A DNA stretch of 64,000 bases, taken from Gordionus sp. m RMFG-2023. Taxonomy: Eukaryota > Nematomorpha > Gordioida > Chordodea > Parachordodidae. The notes beneath the pieces were generated by a model that ran no database searches, was not told the DNA's origin, and saw only the letters and a list, made by a program, of their open reading frames with translations. Shown here one piece after another: positions 57,713-64,000 of this stretch. The stretch spans positions 81,569,561-81,633,560 of the forward strand of contig NC_088775.1 in the NCBI RefSeq assembly GCF_954871325.1, read 5' to 3'. The position numbers and the translations under genes are program-made. The stretch's first letter is position 1. Each line of letters starts with the position of its first letter.

Positions 57713-57937
57713 TGTATTATAATAAATATTTATTTATTATATAAAAATAATTGATAAAAAAATTATATTAAAAAAGAAATATAATATATTTTGTAAAAAT
57801 CGGCGTTTTCATTTTTTGTTGAAAAATCGTGAAAAATATATATAATAAAGAAAAATAAAGGAGTGTTAAAAATATTTTGTATTTGACTCTAAGAAAATCC
57901 AAGAATAAAAAATATATAAAAAATAAGGTTAGAAAAG
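57713..57937 (+). repeat. 5' LTR of the second gypsy-type element
   Basis: About 225 bp, very AT-rich; matches 62265-62492 including GTAAAAATCGGCGTTTT and GACTCTAAGAAAATCC. Confidence 0.88.
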
Positions 57938-58221
57938 TGGTGCCGTGTAAAAACGACACTGAGAATTAATTTGGCATAACCAATTACTACCACTTATATG
58001 ACGGCTAAAATTTAAAATAAAAAAAAAGGGGAAAAATTTATAATAATAAAAGGTAAAATATTTTTATTTGAATGAATTTTATAACAATTTTATTAATAGC
58101 TTTAGCGTATTTTTTTTTATTTAAAATTATAAAGATTTATATAATAAAATTTTTAATAAATTTATTATAATTACACAAAAATTTGAATAAATTGTAAGGT
58201 AAATTTAAAAAAAAAAAAATT

Positions 58222-59570
58222 ATGTTTAATAAAAAAGTGATAAAAGCTTATAATTATATAGAAATCAGGAATTTATCACAATGTATTTATTTAATATTAC
58301 TTCTAAGTCTAATATTAAGTATTTATTTTTGGTATAAAAGAAGAAATTTTAATAGAGAGGCAAATAAAATAAGATTTTTAAAACAAATGGATAGAGAAAA
58401 AAATGAAAAATATGATAATGGAAAAGTTATATAATGAAATAGTTTGATGAAAAATATGAAATTTTAAAAACAGATATTTTTGGAGATTCTAAAAAAAGAA
58501 AATTTGGAATTAATGTTGATAAAACAGAGATTATTAGAGATTCTGAAAAAGAAAGAAATGAAATTGATACGGAAAATAAAAATATAGGAAATGAAAATAA
58601 TGAAATTGAAATAACAAATATGATAAAGGATATAGTAATAAAAGAAATAGAGATTGAAGATATAAAAAAAAGGAAAATTGAGAAATAAAATTTGGAAAGG
58701 GAAAATAAAGAAAAAGAAAAAAAAGAATTACTTAAAAGAGTTGAAGAGATGAAATGGGAAATTAAAAAATTGAATGAAGCAAATCAAAGGTATAATAGTG
58801 GAACGGGTCAAAATAGAACGTGTTATAATTGTGGAAAATATGGACATATAAGCAGATAATGTAATGAAGGAATAAATAAAAAAATGTTACGCGTAGTTTG
58901 CAAAAGATGTGAAAACCGAGGACATAATGCTGAGGAATGTTATGTTCTGGCATATAAATTATTAAATGAAAAACAAAAAAATACAGCGGCGTGTGAAAAT
59001 TGTGGAAAGTTAGGGCATAATCAGGATAGGTGTAATAAAAATCAACAGGGAAATTCCAAAGCATTTCCAGCCGTGGAATATAGAAAAACATGAAGGGAAT
59101 AATATTTATGAAAAAAGAAATGTAGAAGATATAACGTGTTTTAAATGTCGTAATATTGGTCATTATGCGAGAGATTGTACAGTAGGATGACTCTATGATT
59201 GTGAAATAAAAACATTTAGAGGAGTTACATCAAAAAATGAGTTGGATCTATTGAAAGAAAATATATATAAGAATAAGATAAATGATCATAATAAAATAGA
59301 AAGAAAAAATGAAGGAAATGTAAATAACACTTATGGGATTTATAAAAATATGTTGGAAAATGAAACACTAAAGAATATACATATTAATAATTTACCGATT
59401 TTCAAGTTGGAAGATAATAAAAATTTTGATCAATGTCCAAGAGTAAAAGTGAATGTAGGAAATAAAGAGATTTTGATGTTATTGGATACAGGGGCAACAA
59501 TATCTGTGATGGGCTATAATAAATTTTACAAGTTATGGCCGAATGAACACATAATTAAAAATAAAACGCT
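58222..59570 (+). pseudogene. Gag-like region and protease start of the second element
   Basis: Opens with a short stretch and a strong hydrophobic segment (CIYLILLLSLILSIYFWYKR), then a long Lys/Glu-rich, coiled-coil-like part. Several CCHC knuckles follow (CYNCGKYGHIS, CKRCENRGHNAEEC, CENCGKLGHNQDRC, CFKCRNIGHYARDC), then the protease motif LLDTGATISVMGYNKF. The layout parallels the first element, again without a visible capsid domain. Broken. Confidence 0.8.
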
Positions 59571-62016
59571 ATTTTATAAAAAAAGTAGCGCGCTATCGCT
59601 ACCGCTATTGTTTTCAAATGAGTAGCGCGCTATTAGCTACTTTTAAAAAAAGTTGCTAAAGCTACTATGATTTTTTTTTTAAATATTTTTTTTTACGTAA
59701 CTTTATTTCCACAAATAAAATATTGATATAAAAACATGACTATATTTGTTACATATATATATAATTTATTTATTATTGCACTTTAATAATAATAACATTT
59801 CGGTACTGTCATCCCCAAGTCTAGAGCGACGATTAGAAAGTATAAGCTTTGCCATACTAAATAATCGTTCAGCACTAGCACTTGAGGGCAACGCAGTATT
59901 AAATTTAATAAACAAACTTTTTATATGAAAAAAATCATCAAAAATATTTAAATTAGTATTTTTAGATTTAAAAAAAGCATTTAGAGGTTAATTAAAAATA
60001 CTTCAGTATATTCTTTAATAAAGGTATGCTACTCCACATTAAAATACTGTATTCCCATTTGATCTATATAATTCATTTCCATTTTTTTCTCATCTAGAAA
60101 CAATGCTAAAAGTTTCATAGCATTGTAAACACTATTCCATCTTGTAGTGTTTGGTGTAAATAACGTCCTAATTTTTTTTTTTGAAAATATCAGACGTCTT
60201 TGATGAATTATTTTGTTTATTCCAAAGAGCTTGGCATTTAGAAAATGTAGATCTTGATACTCTTTTAAAATCCTCATTTAATAATGCTTCTTCAGCATCC
60301 ACTGTCGCAACTAAATTTAGGTAGGTTGTGGCAGGAAGAACGATGATGGCTAGGTAACGTAGAAGACTTTATTGAAAATCCTAAATATTATAAATTTTAT
60401 TTTATATTGGTGAAAAATTAAATATAAAATAATTTAAAACCAAGGATGTCATGAACATCAATTATCTCAAACTCCATTTCATCATCCTCTTCTTGTTCTC
60501 CATCTTCAATATTTTTTTCAGGAATATTACTAGTATTGTTTTTATTATTATCCTCCCCAAATATTCCATATTATTTATATCATATTATAAAAAAATTTTA
60601 ATAAATTTAAAACCTGAAGTCCTTTAGGAAATTAGACCCATTATCCGTAATCATCTTACAAACCTTGTTTTGAATTTTGTAAGACCTATGGATTTCTACA
60701 ATAATATTGGCTAGAATGTCATAAGTCTGACAGCCAATTATTCTCTTTAGAGCTTACAGATTTTCGTTTAAGATTTTTAGGATCAATTCAATGTGCAGAG
60801 CTCTAAAAATATGACATATTATAAATCAGAAAATAAACATTTTTACCTTTTATTGTGAGTCCCGCAATCTGCCATTGTACAGACGTAGGAGACATCTGAT
60901 AGATTTAATATCAAAGATTCTTTCATTTCCTTAAAGCTCTCCAAAATTCTTGCCATCAATGTCTGCCGGCAAAATATCTTGGTCCGTGGAGAAAAAGTGT
61001 TTGTCATCTTTATAAAAGAATCATTATCCACCAAGGATAATGGTTGAACTGTATCTATTATAAAGTTTATAATGACTTTGTCAGCCAATTTTTGGGATAC
61101 ACCAGGTGTTGATGAATCCAAATTGGTTAATTTTGTTTGTATTAAATTTGATTTGGAAGTGGGTTTATCTTCTTCCATTACCCCAAAACTTTTGAGATAT
61201 TTTTCAATCTCTTAATAATTTGAAGTGTGCACAGTCTAAAATTATAAAATACTTAGAATAAAAATTATGTAGGAGATAAGTACATAAAAATGATTGAAAT
61301 AACTATTTTAAAATGTTTTAAATAATTTAGATAAAATTTATGAATATATAAAAAAATAATTGGTTTTTGATTTTAATTTATTTTAAAAATTAAAGATTAG
61401 CCTACACATTGATATTAAATTTGTTTAATATATTACCTTTAAATGTTTTTTCAAACTAAAGCTGCTCGTATGATTTGAAGAGATAATTTTGCGGCACATC
61501 TTGCACCGAAACCGATATCCAGTTATAATTTTTTCTTCAAGGTTAAAGTATTTCTTGAATTTTGGGAAAGGATCATCTATATTTTGCTCATTCCAAAGAA
61601 ATTTCAATATCTTCAACAATCTCACACATAACAAGATTTATAATGCTTAATATAAAATGTAAAATGAAATATAAAATAAGATAAAAGCAAGGACATACCA
61701 ATAACGGAATTTCAAAAATATATAATTTAATGAATGCGCGAAATATAAATTAAATACAGATTGCTATTTAACAACTGTTTATATCTAATATATAACAATA
61801 ATGTATATTTTTAAATATAAATATAAATTTCAAAATTAAATTAAATATAAGGATTATAATTTTAGATTTTATAAAAAATATATTTTAATAATTTTTAGAT
61901 GTATTTATTATGTAAAATTGAAAGTAGCGAGCTACCGCTATCGCTATTTTTTTTAAAAAGTAGCGCGCTATAGCTACCGCTACTGAAAAAAGTAGCGCGC
62001 TATTTTAACAACACTA
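59565..62016 (-). mobile_element. BED-finger hAT transposon inserted in the second gypsy-type element
   Basis: The right terminus reads inward TAGTGTTGTTAAAATAGCGC and is followed by clustered AGCGCGCTA words; similar AGCGCGCTA clusters mark the left side (59585-59640), but the outermost left bases are not recognisable. The transposase is on the minus strand. The terminus is shared with the MITEs at 13410 and 20647. Beyond the right end lies a truncated copy of the 9-bp-TSD MITE. Confidence 0.85.
59790..61634 (-). pseudogene. BED-type hAT transposase, fragmented
   Basis: In order: a BED finger (FRCKMCRKIISSNHTSSFSL, KKHLK) near 61430-61530; the mid domain FIIDTVQPLSLVDNDSFIKM and YVCTMADCGTHNK at 60843-61178; NTTRWNSVYNAMKLL at 60029-60277; and the C-terminal dimerisation signature LPSSASAERLFSMAKLIL near 59800-59900. 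Frames differ between segments and AT-rich gaps with stops separate them, so the gene is inactive. Confidence 0.88.
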
Positions 62017-62020
62017 ATAA

Positions 62021-62124
62021 TAATGATCTTATTACATTTTAATAAATTTTGGTCGGTATTTAGCAAATTAGGTTGGTATTTAGAATATTTCCATACATTC
62101 ACTTGGTAATAAGCATCATTAACC
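62021..62124. repeat. Truncated copy of the 9-bp-TSD MITE
   Basis: Reverse complement of 53233-53337: ends in AAGCATCATTAACC at 62124 and stops on the left at ATAATAATGATCTT next to the hAT terminus. The tRNA-like part is missing. Confidence 0.85.
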
Positions 62125-62264
62125 GAAAATATCAACGATATAAAGTTTCGCTCAACGTCGATAACAAGAGAATTTCAATGATTGAATCAAAAGAATCTAA
62201 AAATACATTCTTAAATTATAGTTACGGTTAAATGTGGCATGTAGTACCTTGAAAAAGGGGTACA

Positions 62265-62492
62265 TGTATTATAATAAATATTTATTTATTATATAAAAAT
62301 AATTGATAAAAAAATAATATTAAAAAAATATTATATTTTGTAAAAATCGGCGTTTTTTATTTATTCTTTTTTTGTTGAAAAATCGTGAAAAATATATATA
62401 ATAAAGAAAAATGAAGGAGTGTTAAAAATATTTTGTATTTGACTCTAAGAAAATCCAAGAATAAAAAATATATAAAAAATAAGGTTAGAAAA
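62265..62492 (+). repeat. 3' LTR of the second gypsy-type element
   Basis: Second copy of the LTR. It is followed by GGATCATCTG, the middle of a ~110-bp repeat unit, showing that the element landed within the repeat arm. Confidence 0.88.
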
Positions 62493-62944
62493 TATGGATC
62501 ATCTGTTTGTATAAAATAAATAAATAAAATCAACAATAGTAAATAATGCATTACTTTTTGGTTTTAATATGGACACCTACAGTTGCATAGAAAATTTAAG
62601 TTATAGGATCATCTGTTTGTATAAAATAAATAAATAAAATCAACAATAGTAAATAATGTATTACTTTTTGGTTTTAATATGGACTCCTACAGTTGCATAG
62701 AAAATTTAAGTTATAGGATCATCTGTTTGTATAAAATAAACAAAAAAATTAACAATAGTAAATAATGTATTACTTTTGGGTTTCAATATGGCCTCCTACA
62801 GTTGCATAGAAAATTTAAGTTATAGGATCATCTGTTTGTATAAAATAAATAAATAAAATCAACAAATAAAAAATAAATAAATACGTACTGATGACACGAC
62901 GTAACGATGACATGACGTAACGATGACGTAGTAAGGACATCGGA
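62493..62944. repeat. Left repeat arm of the composite element, inner part
   Basis: About four units marked by GGATCATCTGTTTGTATAAA at about 62496, 62606, 62716 and 62824, then GATGACATGACGTAACG units and the junction word CGGAAAATTATAATATAG. Inverted relative to 63170-63440. Confidence 0.88.
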
Positions 62945-63168
62945 AAATTATAATATAGATAATAAAATTGGATTAACCGTTTGGTGGTAAAATTATTATT
63001 TTTGGCGGAGATTTTTACAGATTTTACCTGTTATTAAACGTGGTGGAAGATGCGACATTGTTAACTCAACCTTAAAACGATCGTATTTATGGTCGCATAT
63101 AGTGCCATTAAGGTTAGGTATTAATATGAGACTTCTACATTTTCACGACGCAAATGAATATCTATATT
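62945..63168 (+). pseudogene. Captured Helitron helicase fragment
   Basis: A 220-bp piece corresponding to PFGGK, FGGDF and the LKRSYLW-RLGIN-LHFH segment of the fragment at 45559-45801, in opposite orientation and with frame damage. Both its ends join the same arm sequence (CTATATTATAATTTTC). Confidence 0.85.
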
Positions 63169-63617
63169 ATAATTTTCGGATGTCCTCACTACGTCATCGT
63201 GACGTCATGTCATCGCTACGTCATATCATCGTTACGTCATGTCATTGTACGTATTTATTTATTTTTTATTTATTGATTTTATTTATTTATTTTATACAAA
63301 CAGATGATCCTATAACTTAAATTTTCTATGCAACTGTAGGAGGCCATATTAAAACCAAAAAGTAATGCACTATTAACTATTGTTGATTTTATTTATTTAT
63401 TTTATACAAACAGATGATCCTATAACTTAAATTTTCTATGCAAATCTTATTTTGACATGATTCACTAATAAGTGCTTTGTTCAGGCTTTCACAGTTTCCC
63501 TTATTTCCAATTCACATGATTTTTTTCAAAATTAGTGCAACTGTAGGAGGCCATATTAAAACCAATTGTCAAAGTATTACATTATTTACTAAATATTACA
63601 TATTATTATTATTTTAT
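63169..63617. repeat. Right repeat arm of the composite element
   Basis: CTACGTCATCGTGACGTCATG-type words, two ~110-bp units (ACAAACAGATGATCC at 63297 and 63407), then an outer segment with AAATCATGTGAATTGG-complementary sequence that mirrors 57411-57600. Confidence 0.88.
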
Positions 63618-63639
63618 ATAGAAATTCATAACTGAGTTA

Positions 63640-64000
63640 ATTCAATAAATTTAATATCTCTAGGCTTGGGAAAATTTTTTCAAAATTATTATGGGTTGGA
63701 CTTGGCTTAAAAAATATATATCAAAATTAATAATGGCTTGGTTTTCAAAAATTATTAGGGATTGAAATGGGCTTGAGAAAATCTTTTTAAATTATTAAGA
63801 TCTTGGATGCTTGGAAATTTTTTCGAAATATTGTAGGCTTGAACCTATATTGAGATTTTTTAATGTTAAATGTTAGTCTTATGTTATTATTATCATAAAG
63901 TAATATATTTTATTCGTAGACTAATTGGTAAATCAGAGATTTCCCCTTCATTAATTATAAATTTAATATCTCTGGGCTTGGTTTCAAAATTATTAGGGAT
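63640..64000. repeat. GGCTTGG-rich repeat at the right edge
   Basis: AATTTAATATCTCT(A/G)GGCTTGG occurs at about 63648 and 63959, with intermediate GGCTTG(G) words spaced every 50-70 bp. It may be one unit of a longer repeat cut by the window edge. Confidence 0.45.

Larger units (their letters stand above)
57713..62492 (+). mobile_element. Second gypsy-type LTR element fossil
   Basis: LTRs at 57713-57937 and 62265-62492 (TGTATTATAATAAAT start, GGTTAGAAAA end). The primer-binding site TGGTGCCGTG follows the first and a purine tract GAAAAAGGGG precedes the second. Parts seen are a gag-like region and the start of protease; most of pol is missing, replaced by a hAT insertion. It is related to the element at 31.9-40.0 kb. 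Broken, with several interruptions, and older than the first by the look of its coding part, though its LTRs are still similar. Confidence 0.88.
57411..63617. mobile_element. Composite inverted-repeat element with repeat arms and a captured helicase fragment
   Basis: The left end TATAAAATAATAATAATTTG and the right end (inward TATAAAATAATAATAATATG) are inverted, followed by about 180 bp of matching outer arm, then ~110-bp tandem repeats, then a GACGTCATG-rich array, and in the centre a 220-bp Helitron helicase fragment. The left arm is split by the LTR element at 57713-62492. A second, partial member lies at 45559-46325. No clean target duplication is seen. Confidence 0.75.

Overview
The window is metazoan nuclear DNA, very AT-rich, with one host gene and dense, nested transposable elements. 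The host gene is a LAP-family leucine-rich-repeat scaffold closest to Scribble. It lies on the minus strand, has spliceosomal introns, and its N-terminus reads like arthropod or other invertebrate Scribble. No species is claimed; a small-bodied, AT-rich invertebrate (crustacean- or mite-like) would fit. Region 1 to 22.1 kb holds the 5' part of scribble. Thirteen coding exons have phase-compatible splice sites and together give 575 uninterrupted codons, covering all the leucine-rich repeats and the start of the post-LRR region; the PDZ part would lie beyond the left edge. Two introns are tiny (45 and 46 nt), while one is about 11 kb and is filled with hAT elements and short non-autonomous elements, several with exact 8-bp target duplications. 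Region 22.1 to 29.5 kb is mostly non-coding. It holds a decayed gag-like fossil and a Helitron 3' end on the minus strand, with a helicase C-terminus, a terminal hairpin and CTAG. Region 29.5 to 45.8 kb is a stack of retroelements. An APE-type LINE copy runs into a broken Ty3/gypsy element (31.9-40.0 kb). This is followed by a second, nearly identical piece of the same LINE that is split by a non-autonomous LTR element (40.4-43.1 kb), then a hAT MITE, then another Helitron helicase fragment. Region 46.6 to 56.1 kb is a Mutator-like element (MULE). Its long inverted arms are built from a ~118-bp tandem repeat carrying the perfect palindrome TGACAATTGTCA. Into it have inserted a hAT MITE, a 9-bp-TSD MITE carrying a tRNA-like pol III promoter, and an R2-type LINE fragment. 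Region 56.4 to 57.4 kb holds three tandem copies of a two-exon gene end of unknown identity. Region 57.4 to 63.6 kb is a composite inverted-repeat element whose arms are arrays of a ~110-bp repeat around a captured Helitron helicase fragment. Its left arm is interrupted by a second, broken gypsy-type element, which is itself interrupted by a BED-finger hAT. The most unusual signals are: the repeat-armed MULE; the repeat-armed element that captured helicase sequence; the tRNA-like sequence inside a MULE-type MITE; two related gypsy-type elements whose gag-like region starts with a membrane segment and carries zinc knuckles without a visible capsid domain; and the tandem exon-pair array. No rRNA, CRISPR or bacterial features were seen.
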